Shown here: positions 25,097 through 32,922 of the stretch, piece after piece | Layout: each line of letters begins with the position of its first letter | Position numbering within the stretch: the stretch's first letter is position 1 | NCBI GenBank assembly: GCA_022824305.1 | Contig: JAJEAD010000070.1 | Coordinates: 1 to 47,945, forward strand | Source of the DNA: Gammaproteobacteria bacterium | GTDB lineage: Bacteria; Pseudomonadota; Gammaproteobacteria; HK1 | Length of the DNA: 47,945 nucleotides | Reading direction: 5' to 3' | Made by a program: the position numbers and the translations under genes | The notes under the pieces: model-generated | Databases searched by the model: none | Seen by the model: only the letters and a program-made list of their open reading frames with translations | What the model was told of the DNA's origin: nothing

Positions 25097-25923
25097 AGTT
25101 GATCGTCGACGCGAGCGTCGCCGTCAAATGGCTGTTCATCGAGGAAGGCACCGTCGAGGCCCGGCAGCTGCTCGCCCACCGAATTGTGCTCTACGCCCCG
25201 GATTTTATCCTGACCGAGGCGGCCAACGTGATTTGGAAGAAAGCCCGACGCAAGGAGATTACGCATGCGCAACCCTACCTCGAGGAGCTCGCTCGTCTGC
25301 CCGAGGCCATCATGCTGTGCCCATCTACAGACTTGGTTGCCCTCGCTTCGGCCATCGCCCTCGACATCGACCATCCAGTCTATGACTGCCTCTATCTCGC
25401 CTGCGCAGAGGTCGAAGGAGCGCCGGTGGTCACGGCCGACGGCAAACTGCACGATGCCGCCCAGGCGTATCCCGGCGTGGACGTCTGGCGCCTCGCGGCT
25501 CCCGAAGTCGGGAAACGCATCGTGACCGCCGCTACGGCGTTGGTCATCCAGGAGGCCACGCTACGGGAGCTGATCGCCGCTCACAGGACTTTCAGCGACA
25601 CCGCGGACTTCGTCATCGATACTGTCCCGCCCCGACGAGGCAGCCTCCGGATTCCCACCCCGGAGAACCAAGACGTCTACCTCGACTCTCCACCCTACCG
25701 GCGCCTGCTCAAGCTCATCGCCAATCTGTCCTACGACGAGCGCGTCGACCTGATGGCGCTTGCCTGGTTCGGCCGAGAAATCACCAAGTCCTCGCCCTGG
25801 TCGTACTTTCTGAATCACGCGTACCGGATAGAAAACGACGATCTCGACTACGAAGCGGGATTGGGTCACTACTGGCAGGCCGGCCTCGACCGTCTCCGAG
25901 ATGAAATGCCAGACCCGACTTGA
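25093..25923 (+). CDS. PIN-domain toxin fused to a DUF3775-like domain
   Basis: A 276-aa protein, about twice the usual VapC/FitB length. Residues 1-135 are a PIN domain with Asp in LIVDASVAVKWLF, Glu in LTEAANVIWK, Asp in DHPVYDCLYLACAE and Asp in VVTADGKL. Residues about 140-276 resemble DUF3775: a helical region with LIANLSYDERVDLMALAWFG and, near the end, YEAGLGHYWQAGLDRL. The frame is continuous across the junction, so this is a real fusion or a readthrough gene. TTG start overlapping the antitoxin stop. The second domain could target the toxin or mediate binding. Confidence 0.8.
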   Translation: MKLIVDASVAVKWLFIEEGTVEARQLLAHRIVLYAPDFILTEAANVIWKKARRKEITHAQPYLEELARLPEAIMLCPSTDLVALASAIALDIDHPVYDCLYLACAEVEGAPVVTADGKLHDAAQAYPGVDVWRLAAPEVGKRIVTAATALVIQEATLRELIAAHRTFSDTADFVIDTVPPRRGSLRIPTPENQDVYLDSPPYRRLLKLIANLSYDERVDLMALAWFGREITKSSPWSYFLNHAYRIENDDLDYEAGLGHYWQAGLDRLRDEMPDPT

Positions 25924-26092
25924 CCGGGGACTATCCGACTCGCCACTGTCGCTATACGCTTCCCTCGTTGCACGTCTGAGAAGAAAGCCGACAAGACCGC
26001 TCAGGCGCTCCCTGCGGACCAGACGATGCAAGCAGCAGTCGCATCGTCGTCCAGGAACCTCAGCTACGGGGAGCCCAGGAGCGACGCGCTCG

Positions 26093-26612
26093 GGCCTGCG
26101 TGACCGGGCGCTCCTAGGGGTGCTGTTTACGGGTTGCGCGCGTCACCGGAGCGGTGTCCATGCAGGTCGCCGACTACTACAGCTAGGGGCCACTTTCGTT
26201 TTTCGGACTCCATGAGAAAGGCGTGCGTTTCAACGTCGTTCCGGCCCACCACTTTGAACTGCAAGCCTATGTCGACGCCTACCTCCCCGCCGCCGGTATC
26301 GGCAACGAACACCGTGGCCCCCTTCCGCCTCTGTGTGTCCGGTAGAAACGACGCCCTTCTGAGACAGCCGATGACACGCGCCACGGCCCTCAAGATGATC
26401 AAGTGTCGTGCCGCTGCAGCCGGCCTGCCACCCCAGATCTGCGCCCACAGCTTCCGTGGCACCGGAATCACAGAGTACCTGCGAAACGGCGGCGAACTCG
26501 AACCCCCCGGCGCGTATCGCCGGACACGAGTCCACCCGCACCACCCAGCTCTACAATCGCCTTCCGGAGGAAATCTCCCTCGAAGAGATTGAGCGGATTC
26601 ATAGTCTAAGCG
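26093..26612 (+). pseudogene. Decayed tyrosine recombinase (integrase)
   Basis: Pieces of one phage-integrase-like catalytic domain appear in successive frames: GLRDRALLGVLFTGCAR, then VSMQVADYYS followed by a TAG (26184), then HEKGVRFNVVPAHH and YVDAYLPAAGIG, then ALKMIKCRAAAAGLP with the box HSFRGTGITEYL, then AGHESTRTTQLYNR with the Tyr nucleophile and EISLEEIERI. At least three frameshifts and one stop make it non-functional. Its final frame runs without a stop into mrr. It probably mobilised the island. Confidence 0.8.
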
Positions 26613-26665
26613 CATCTGCGGCTCTCACCCAGGCCGTGATAGTTCGAACGATGAGGAAGGACGTG

Positions 26666-27565
26666 ATGGCACATAGGCGTTTTCAGATCGACCAGGAGAG
26701 CCTGCCCAGTTTGCCGGGAATGATGTTGGTAACGGTCGAGGCACTCAAGGAATTGGGTGGTTCAGCTACCGTTCGCGAACTCAACGAAAGGGTGATCGAG
26801 CTGGAGGGCGTAACTGAGACCGAACAAGCTTTCACGATGCCACGAAACGAGAACCAGCCGCGGGTGAGCTATTACCTCGCCTGGGCGCGCACCTACCTCA
26901 AACGCGGCAATGCGCTGGAGAACTCTTCGCGTGGCGTCTGGGCACTGACGGAAACTGGAGCGGAGATTACAGGCCTCGACAAAACCCGTGAGATCTATGA
27001 ACGGGTTGGACAGGAAGAGCGTGAGCGGGCACGGGCCAAGCGTGAGGCTGCGAAATCGGCTAAGGCGGACTTCGTTGAACCGCAGGTGGATGTTCCGAAC
27101 GAAGCTGAGGACTGGAAGTCACTGCTCCTGAACGTACTGGGTGCCATGACCCCGGATGCGTTCGAGCGACTATCGCAGCGGCTCTTGCGTGAAGCGGGGT
27201 TTACCAAAGTCGAAGTGCGTGGGAAATCCGGCGACGGCGGAATTGATGGTGTGGGTGTATTACGCATGAACCTTGTATCGTTTCAGGTCTACTTCCAATG
27301 CAAGCGTTGGAAGGGGAGCGTGAGTGCCAAGGAAATCAGGGATTTTCGTGGCGCGCTACAGGGGCGCGCAGACAAAGGCCTGTTCATCTCCACTGGCCAT
27401 TTTTCGAGCCAGGCGTCAGACGAGGCCACTCGTGACGGCGCCATTGCGATTGACCTGATCGATGGAGATCGACTCTGCGCCTTGCTCAAGGAGAATCGCC
27501 TCGGCGTAGAGACTGAGATGATCGAGAGTGTTCGTATCAGGTCGAATTGGTTCGAAAACATCTAG
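26666..27565 (+). CDS. mrr: Mrr-type restriction endonuclease
   Basis: A 299-aa protein. The N-terminal winged-helix Mrr_N domain (about 15-110: MLVTVEALKELGGSATVREL, then SYYLAWARTYLKR and GVWALTETG) is followed by a charged linker and a C-terminal Mrr_cat PD-(D/E)XK nuclease with GDGGIDGVG and the QCKRW motif. Mrr enzymes cut DNA with foreign methylation. The start ATG 26666 has GGAAGGA 4 nt upstream; the open frame extends back into the integrase remnant. The lower GC than neighbours fits horizontal transfer. No cognate methylase is present, as expected for type IV systems. Confidence 0.88.
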   Translation: MAHRRFQIDQESLPSLPGMMLVTVEALKELGGSATVRELNERVIELEGVTETEQAFTMPRNENQPRVSYYLAWARTYLKRGNALENSSRGVWALTETGAEITGLDKTREIYERVGQEERERARAKREAAKSAKADFVEPQVDVPNEAEDWKSLLLNVLGAMTPDAFERLSQRLLREAGFTKVEVRGKSGDGGIDGVGVLRMNLVSFQVYFQCKRWKGSVSAKEIRDFRGALQGRADKGLFISTGHFSSQASDEATRDGAIAIDLIDGDRLCALLKENRLGVETEMIESVRIRSNWFENI

Positions 27566-27714
27566 ACCAGGCGTTGCAAACAACCAGATTGCGCTGCTAC
27601 TGCGACCCGAGCCCTGTGGTCGGCGCCCGTCACGCCGTCCATTACGAGGACTGTCTGGCAATCGACTCCGTTCCGTTGCCACCCCGGGGCCCGCGTGCCT
27701 CTCGGCCGCCGCCC

Positions 27715-28191
27715 TCAGGCTTCCGTCCAGCGCAACGTGGTTTCGAGCGCGGCCTCTTCCAGGTTGCTTCCCTCGCCGCCGCGGTCGATTACGAGGAAGC
27801 GCTGCGGCCGGTCCACGAGCAGCGGGTGGTGCCAGGTGCCGGCGCGGTAGTTCACGCCCTGCGTTCCCCGGGCCCGGAACACCCGCACCGCCGCGGCGTC
27901 CGGCCCGGAGGCGACCACCACCCACCAGTCGTGCGGGTCGATGGGAATGAAGGCCTGGCTGCCGAGCGGGTGGCGCTCGAGCATCGCCGCTTCGAGCGGG
28001 CGCGGGCGCCCGAGAAAGAAGTTGACCAGCACCCGGGCGCCCTCGCCGAGGACTTCCGGTCGGAAGAGGTCGTGTACCCGGGTGGTGTAGCCGTCGTTGA
28101 TCTCGAAGCGGTCCCGGTGCGACGCCGCGTCGATGACGTCGCCGTAGGGGGCGAATGCCTCGCGGGTCAGCGGCTGCGCTTCAATCCACAC
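27715..28191 (-). CDS. allA: Ureidoglycolate lyase
   Basis: A 158-aa protein with the AllA fold: FAPYGDVIDA, FIPIDPHDWWVVVA and the diagnostic GTQGVNYRAGTWHHPLL, followed by FLVIDRGG. It splits ureidoglycolate into glyoxylate and urea. Start ATG 28191 overlaps the end of the allantoicase gene by 11 nt; the two are sequential steps of allantoate breakdown. No allantoinase or urease gene lies in the window. Confidence 0.92.
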   Translation of the reverse strand: MWIEAQPLTREAFAPYGDVIDAASHRDRFEINDGYTTRVHDLFRPEVLGEGARVLVNFFLGRPRPLEAAMLERHPLGSQAFIPIDPHDWWVVVASGPDAAAVRVFRARGTQGVNYRAGTWHHPLLVDRPQRFLVIDRGGEGSNLEEAALETTLRWTEA

Positions 28192-29146
28192 GGGGAACCC
28201 CGAACGCGCGGATACGGGAAAGGCCGCCGTCGGGATGGCAGTTCACCTTGATGTGCGTGACCGCCGCGCCCGCATCGACGGGAAAGCGGTGGATCCGATC
28301 GGCCTCGATCGGCTGCACGGCCAGGATCTCCGACCAGAACATCGCCTGGGCGACCAGCGCATCGCCGTCCAGCCCCGGCATGTCCGCCGCCTGCACCGAC
28401 ACTGCCGCGGGATAGTTGCCCTTGAAGTGCGCGGTGTCGATTTCGATCTCCTCCAGCACTCCGGGCACGCCCAGTCCGATGATCATCCACTCGTTGCCGG
28501 GCACGCGCCGGCGCGCCGTTTCCCAGCCGTCGCCCATGTTGATCCCGCGCCCTGCCGTCAGCACGACTTCCGGGTTCCCGTAGTGGGCGTCGGAAACCGC
28601 GACCACGTGCCCGCCGTTGAGCAACGCCGAGAGCTCCAGGCGCTCGCCCTCCCGGCATTCGACCTCGGGCCGGCCGATGACGCGGAGTCGTGCCAGGCCG
28701 CCGTCGGGGTAGATGCGAAGCCGCACCCAGCGGTAGACGGTACTCCGGTCCGCGCACTCCGCCGTCCGCTGCGCATCGCCCTCGATGCTCAGGTACCCGG
28801 TCAGCGGCATCCATTCATCGGAGTCCGGCGCCGGACACGCCTCTCCCGCCGCTCCGTCGAGCGCGGCGCCGGGCGGGTAGTTCCCGGTGAAGTAGCGCGT
28901 GTCCAGCTCGAAGCGCAGCAGGCGTCCGGGCGCCGCGAGACGCACCACGCACCAGTCGAATCCTTCGCTCCGCCGCCGGCGCGTCTCCCATCCGTCCATC
29001 CACTGGCCGTGGTCGTCGAAACGGTCGGGGTAGTACACCGGCTCGGAATCGTCGATGAGCCGCGACATGGCGGCGAAGAACTCGTCGCTGCACGCCACCG
29101 CCTCGGCGCCGAGGCGGGCGCTCGCCAGGTTGACGCCATCGTTCAT
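28181..29146 (-). CDS. alc: Allantoicase
   Basis: A 321-aa protein with two homologous jelly-roll halves, as in allantoicases: MDGWETRRRR and DWCVVRLAAPG in the first, MGDGWETARRR and EWMIIGLGVPG in the second, each followed by an FxGNYP segment (YFTGNYPPG, HFKGNYPAA). It converts allantoate to ureidoglycolate and urea. ATG 29146 has a GAGAGGAAA Shine-Dalgarno. It is transcribed with allA, and a 31-nt copy of its interior lies at 24338-24368. Confidence 0.92.
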   Translation of the reverse strand: MNDGVNLASARLGAEAVACSDEFFAAMSRLIDDSEPVYYPDRFDDHGQWMDGWETRRRRSEGFDWCVVRLAAPGRLLRFELDTRYFTGNYPPGAALDGAAGEACPAPDSDEWMPLTGYLSIEGDAQRTAECADRSTVYRWVRLRIYPDGGLARLRVIGRPEVECREGERLELSALLNGGHVVAVSDAHYGNPEVVLTAGRGINMGDGWETARRRVPGNEWMIIGLGVPGVLEEIEIDTAHFKGNYPAAVSVQAADMPGLDGDALVAQAMFWSEILAVQPIEADRIHRFPVDAGAAVTHIKVNCHPDGGLSRIRAFGVPRVD

Positions 29147-29403
29147 TCGATTTCCTCTCCAGTCCTCGAGACGCTCGATACGCGGATCCCCTTCCCGGGC
29201 GGCGCAAGCGCATCTCCCGGTCGCCGCTCGAATCCGGCTCGCGGACAATTCCGGAGGCGGAAGTGAACGCCAAGTGTATGCACCGTCGCGCCCGGGGACT
29301 ACGAGCGCGAACGCCGCCGGGGAAGTCGGAGCGGACTCCTGTCGATGGCAACGGGACACGTCGCCCTGTACGCTGCCAACGAGGCTTCACGGAGTGGCGT
29401 CGG

Positions 29404-30597
29404 CTACGCCGAGGCCGCGGGCAGCGCACGCCGCAGCAGCAGGCAGAGCGGGACCGGCAGCGCGACGACCACCGCCATCGCGAGCATCGCGGCATCGAGA
29501 CCGAACCCGTCGCTCAGCAGGCCGAACGAGATCGGTCCCACGATCGACGCGCCGCTCACTACCGTGTAGATGAGGGCGAAGCCGCGCGAGTGGCGCCGTT
29601 CGTCCACCAGGTCGCCGACGCTGCCGTAGGTGATCGTGGACGAGCCCTGCAGAAAGAAACCCAGCACCGGCAGGAGGCAGAGCGCGAGCGCGGCCGGCGC
29701 CGCGAGCACCGCCACGATGCCGGCGGCGCTCGCGATCTCCACCAGCACCAGTGCCCGCACCACTCCGATGCGTGCCGCGAGCAGCCCGCACGCGAACTTG
29801 CCCACCATGCCGCCGGCCAGGGTGAGCACCACCCCCAGCCCCGCCAGCCCGAGCGGCACCTCCTTCTCCACGACCAGGAAGGCCACGAACACGAGAAAGC
29901 CGTCCTGCACCGCGATGTCGAGGAACACGATCACCGCGAGAGTGCAGAAGCCGGCCCGATGACGGATGCCCCAGTCCGTGCCGCGCAGCCGCGCAGGACC
30001 CCGGCCGGCGGGGTCGGGCCGTGCTCCGAGCCGGGCCGCGCGCAGAACCAGCAGGAGGGCGGCGCTCGCCGCCAGTGCAACCAATCCGTACCCGAACGCC
30101 ACCCCCTGCCAGCTCGCGCCGGCGCCGAGAAGCGCGACTACCAGCCCGCTGAAGAGGAGCTTGCCGGCGTCGCCGCTCGAGTTGTAGGCCCCGAGCGCGG
30201 CGCGCCGTGCCGGACCGGCGAACTCCCGGCTCACCAGCGATGAGCTGAGCGAGTGCTGGAACGCGGCCCCGCAGCCGGCGATGCACAGGCCGAGGAGCAG
30301 CGCGTGAAACCCGCCCGCTACGGAGACCGAGAGATAGCCGACTCCGCTCGCGAGCAGCCCGAAGGCGAGCAGACTGCGTTGGCCGAAGCGCTCCGAGATA
30401 ATCCCGGAGGGCAGTTCGAGGACCCACATCGCCGCGCTGTGGGCGGCGCGAATCACGCCGACCTGCGCGTAGCCGAGCCCGAAGGTCTGGGCGAGCACCG
30501 GAAGCAGGACATAGATGGAGGCGGTCAGGCCATCCTGCACGATGTGCGTGCCGCAGCACGCGGCCAGCGCCCGCCTTTGCCTCGTTTCCAGGGTCAA
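29404..30597 (-). CDS. MFS transporter
   Basis: A 397-aa membrane protein with 12 predicted helices and MFS features (SGIISERFGQRSLLAFG after helix 2, and a repeat in the second half ending SFGLLSDGFGLDAAM). The substrate is unknown; its place between the amidase and allantoicase genes suggests a ureide or amide. It starts 64 bp after the amidase stop and may share its transcript. A second, longer frame on the same strand is a shadow. Confidence 0.85.
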   Translation of the reverse strand: MTLETRQRRALAACCGTHIVQDGLTASIYVLLPVLAQTFGLGYAQVGVIRAAHSAAMWVLELPSGIISERFGQRSLLAFGLLASGVGYLSVSVAGGFHALLLGLCIAGCGAAFQHSLSSSLVSREFAGPARRAALGAYNSSGDAGKLLFSGLVVALLGAGASWQGVAFGYGLVALAASAALLLVLRAARLGARPDPAGRGPARLRGTDWGIRHRAGFCTLAVIVFLDIAVQDGFLVFVAFLVVEKEVPLGLAGLGVVLTLAGGMVGKFACGLLAARIGVVRALVLVEIASAAGIVAVLAAPAALALCLLPVLGFFLQGSSTITYGSVGDLVDERRHSRGFALIYTVVSGASIVGPISFGLLSDGFGLDAAMLAMAVVVALPVPLCLLLRRALPAASA

Positions 30598-30661
30598 TGC
30601 GAAGCGACCTCAGGGAATCGGGCCGGAAGGCGGTGCCCGCCGATCGCAATCCACGTTGCCG

Positions 30662-32053
30662 CTAGAGCTCCGGGTGACGCAGATGCAGCCCCAGGTGCTG
30701 CTGGAGGGCGTACGCGGCGCTCAGCAGTCCCGCCTCGTCGAAGGGGCGGGCCGCGAGCTGCAATCCGATCGGCAACCCCTCGGCGCTGAAGCCGCACGGC
30801 ACCGAGAGCGCGGGACAGGCGGCAAGGTTGAAGATCTCCAGCGGAGCGGAGCGCGAGGGCTGGGCGAGCATGAAGGGGTCGAAGTCGGCGAGGCGCCTCG
30901 CCGGGCCGTTCGCGGCGGGCAGGGCGAGCAGGTCCACCCGGTCGAAGAGGGCGGCCACCAGGCGCCGGGTGCGGCTGCGCAGGCGCTGAGCCTGAATGTA
31001 CTCCTCCGCCGTGAAGAGGCCGCCCAGGTAGGTGTAGATCCGGAATACCTGCCCGATGTTTCGGGCCTCCCGCGCGAGCGTCTCTCGGTAGATCGAGAAG
31101 CCCTCCGAGAGGTAGAGGATGCTGTTGGCGATGTGCATGTCCTCGAAGTGGGGGACATGCACCTCTTCCGCCTCCGCGCCGAGCGATTCGAGCTCCGCGA
31201 CGGCCCGCTCGACCGCGCCCTGCGTCTCCGGCTCGGCGCATTCGATGCCCTGTCGGAGGACGCCGATCCGGAGCCCTCGCACGTCGTCGCGCAATGCCGC
31301 GCGGTAGTTCAGAACCGGAATGCGGGAGCTGGTCCGGTCCCGGGGGTCGTGCCCGGCGATGACGCCGAGCATGAGGGCGGCGTCCTCGACGCAGCGCGTC
31401 ATCGGCCCCAGGTGGTCGATCGACCAGGTCAGCGGGATGATGCCGTGCCGGCTCACCCGGCCGTAGGTGGGCATCAGCCCCACTATGTTGTTGTACGAGG
31501 CGGGGAAGCGGATCGAGCCGCCGGAGTCCGAGCCGCAGGCCCCGGCACACAGGCCCGCGGCGACCGCAACGCCGGAGCCGCTGCTCGACCATCCCGGCGC
31601 GTGCTCGAGGTTCCAGGGGTTGCGGGCTTCCTCGCCGAATCCCGGGGGGCCGGTCATCGCGAGCTCGCTCATCGTGAGCTTGCCGAGGAGCACGGCCCCG
31701 GCGGCGCCGAGGCGGGCGGCCACGGTGCCGTCTTGCACCGGCACCCGGTCCCGGTAAATGCGGGACCCGCCGGTGGTAGGCACGCCGGCGGTGTCGAAGA
31801 TGTCCTTGAGCGCGATCGGAATGCCGTGCAGCGGTCCGCGCCACTCGCCTCGCCCGATCTCTGCCTCCGCGCGCCGCGCGTCCTCGAGCGCCCGCTCGCG
31901 CGCCACGTGAATGTAGCTGTGCAGGCGCTCGTCCAGGGCCTCGATGCGCTCCAGGTAGGCGGCGGTAAGCTCGACCGGCGAGAGCTCGCCGTCGCGAAGG
32001 CGCGCGCCCGCCTCTTCGATGGAGAGGTAGCAGAGCTCTGAGCTCGCGCTCAC
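30662..32053 (-). CDS. Amidase-signature hydrolase
   Basis: A 463-aa protein of the amidase signature family: catalytic Lys83 (GIPIALKD), cis-Ser in GWSSSGSG (about 156-158) and nucleophile Ser180 in GSDSGGSIRFP. GTG 32053 overlaps the stop of the small upstream gene (GTGA). The pairing with an AtzG/GatC-like subunit suggests an AtzE-type heteromer acting on a small amide such as a ureido compound, but indole-acetamide or aryl-amide hydrolases are also possible. Confidence 0.88.
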   Translation of the reverse strand: MSASSELCYLSIEEAGARLRDGELSPVELTAAYLERIEALDERLHSYIHVARERALEDARRAEAEIGRGEWRGPLHGIPIALKDIFDTAGVPTTGGSRIYRDRVPVQDGTVAARLGAAGAVLLGKLTMSELAMTGPPGFGEEARNPWNLEHAPGWSSSGSGVAVAAGLCAGACGSDSGGSIRFPASYNNIVGLMPTYGRVSRHGIIPLTWSIDHLGPMTRCVEDAALMLGVIAGHDPRDRTSSRIPVLNYRAALRDDVRGLRIGVLRQGIECAEPETQGAVERAVAELESLGAEAEEVHVPHFEDMHIANSILYLSEGFSIYRETLAREARNIGQVFRIYTYLGGLFTAEEYIQAQRLRSRTRRLVAALFDRVDLLALPAANGPARRLADFDPFMLAQPSRSAPLEIFNLAACPALSVPCGFSAEGLPIGLQLAARPFDEAGLLSAAYALQQHLGLHLRHPEL

Positions 32054-32265
32054 CGGTCGCCGCCGTCCCGGCCGGGCCCGGGCAGGAACGCGGTGCCCAC
32101 CTCTTCTCCCTCGAGGTCGAGGTCGAGCAGCGCCCGGAGCTGGGGCCGGTAGCTCTCCAGGGCCCGGTGCACCCACGCGCGCTCGTCGGGCTCGAGAGCG
32201 AGACCGGCCCGCTCGAGCAGAACGTCGAGGTCGGCCTTGTTCGTGGACTCGCGCGTTCGACTCAT
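32050..32265 (-). CDS. AtzG/GatC-like small subunit of the amidase
   Basis: A 71-aa protein: a short N-terminal helix, LERAGLALEPDERAWVHRAL and a C-terminal segment LEGEEVGTAFLPGPG. This resembles GatC and AtzG (DUF4089), small proteins that wrap around and stabilise amidase partners. It overlaps the amidase by 4 nt. The similarity is weak, but size, order and coupling agree. Confidence 0.6.
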   Translation of the reverse strand: MSRTRESTNKADLDVLLERAGLALEPDERAWVHRALESYRPQLRALLDLDLEGEEVGTAFLPGPGRDGGDR

Positions 32266-32310
32266 CTGGAGCGGGTCACCGTCGTAGCGTCAGGCAGGGA
32301 ACGTCGGCCA

Positions 32311-32440
32311 GCCGCAATATCTCCCCGATTTTCGGAAGCATTGGGCGTCAAGATGCCATGGTAGCGGCTCGAGCGAGTACGGCCCGCCAGCATGAGCAGG
32401 TTGGCGTCCGCCAGCCAGGAAAGCGGGGAGATATTGCGGC
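32311..32440. repeat. MITE-like element with 17-bp perfect terminal inverted repeats
   Basis: gccgcaatatctccccg (32311-32327) is the exact reverse complement of 32424-32440, leaving 96 bp between them. The size and structure resemble a miniature inverted-repeat element, but I see no target duplication and no related transposase. An operator with two half-sites is another reading. Confidence 0.55.
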
Positions 32441-32442
32441 CA

Positions 32443-32468
32443 GGACTTCCCGCTCACCCGGGAAGTCC
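32443..32468. terminator. 10-bp perfect hairpin beside the inverted repeat
   Basis: ggacttcccg pairs with cgggaagtcc around ctcacc. It lies about 115 bp after the NIPSNAP gene stop on the minus strand and has no T-tract on either side. It may act as a barrier to readthrough into the amidase operon. Confidence 0.4.
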
Positions 32469-32581
32469 ACGAAATGCGGTCGATCGTGGAAAGCTCCGTG
32501 CGAAGAACTGGTCATCATGAGAAGTGGCGCCAGTGGATTCCATCCGCAGGGGTTGGCCGGGGGGGCGGCGGGATTCGGGCC

Positions 32582-32908
32582 TCAGGCGAGGGGAGAGAAG
32601 TCCGTCGGGGACATGAAGCGGTTCTCCGCGAACTGCACCAGCGGACCCTTGCGCTCCGAATCCGCGCGTACCTTCAGCCACTCCTCGTCGGCCATGAATC
32701 CCGCCCAGGCTCGCTCCCGCGCCGCCATGTCCTCGTAGGCGAGCAGGTACCAGAGCTCGTCGCTTCTCCCGCCCACGGTGTTCAGCCAGTAGCCGACGTT
32801 CTTCATCCCGTGGCGCTCGAAGATCCGCATGGTGTGGTCCCGGAATCGCGCGAGCAGGTCGGGCATCCGGCCCTGGCACGCGGTGTAGATGCGGAGCTCG
32901 TAGATCAT
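32582..32908 (-). CDS. NIPSNAP family protein
   Basis: A 108-aa protein of the NIPSNAP/dimeric alpha-beta barrel type: MIYELRIYTACQGRMPDLLARF, HGMKNVGYW and LWYLLAYEDMAARERAWAGF. The function is unknown; such proteins often accompany catabolic enzymes. It lies 14 bp after the MFS gene on the same strand. Confidence 0.9.
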   Translation of the reverse strand: MIYELRIYTACQGRMPDLLARFRDHTMRIFERHGMKNVGYWLNTVGGRSDELWYLLAYEDMAARERAWAGFMADEEWLKVRADSERKGPLVQFAENRFMSPTDFSPLA

Positions 32909-32922
32909 GCGGTTCTCTCCCG

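Larger units (their letters stand above)
32266..32581. other. Intergenic region with a long inverted repeat and a hairpin
   Basis: This contains the 17-bp perfect inverted repeat described separately (32311-32440) and a 10-bp hairpin (32443-32468). The promoter of the AtzG-like/amidase operon should be here. No gene is supported. Confidence 0.7.
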
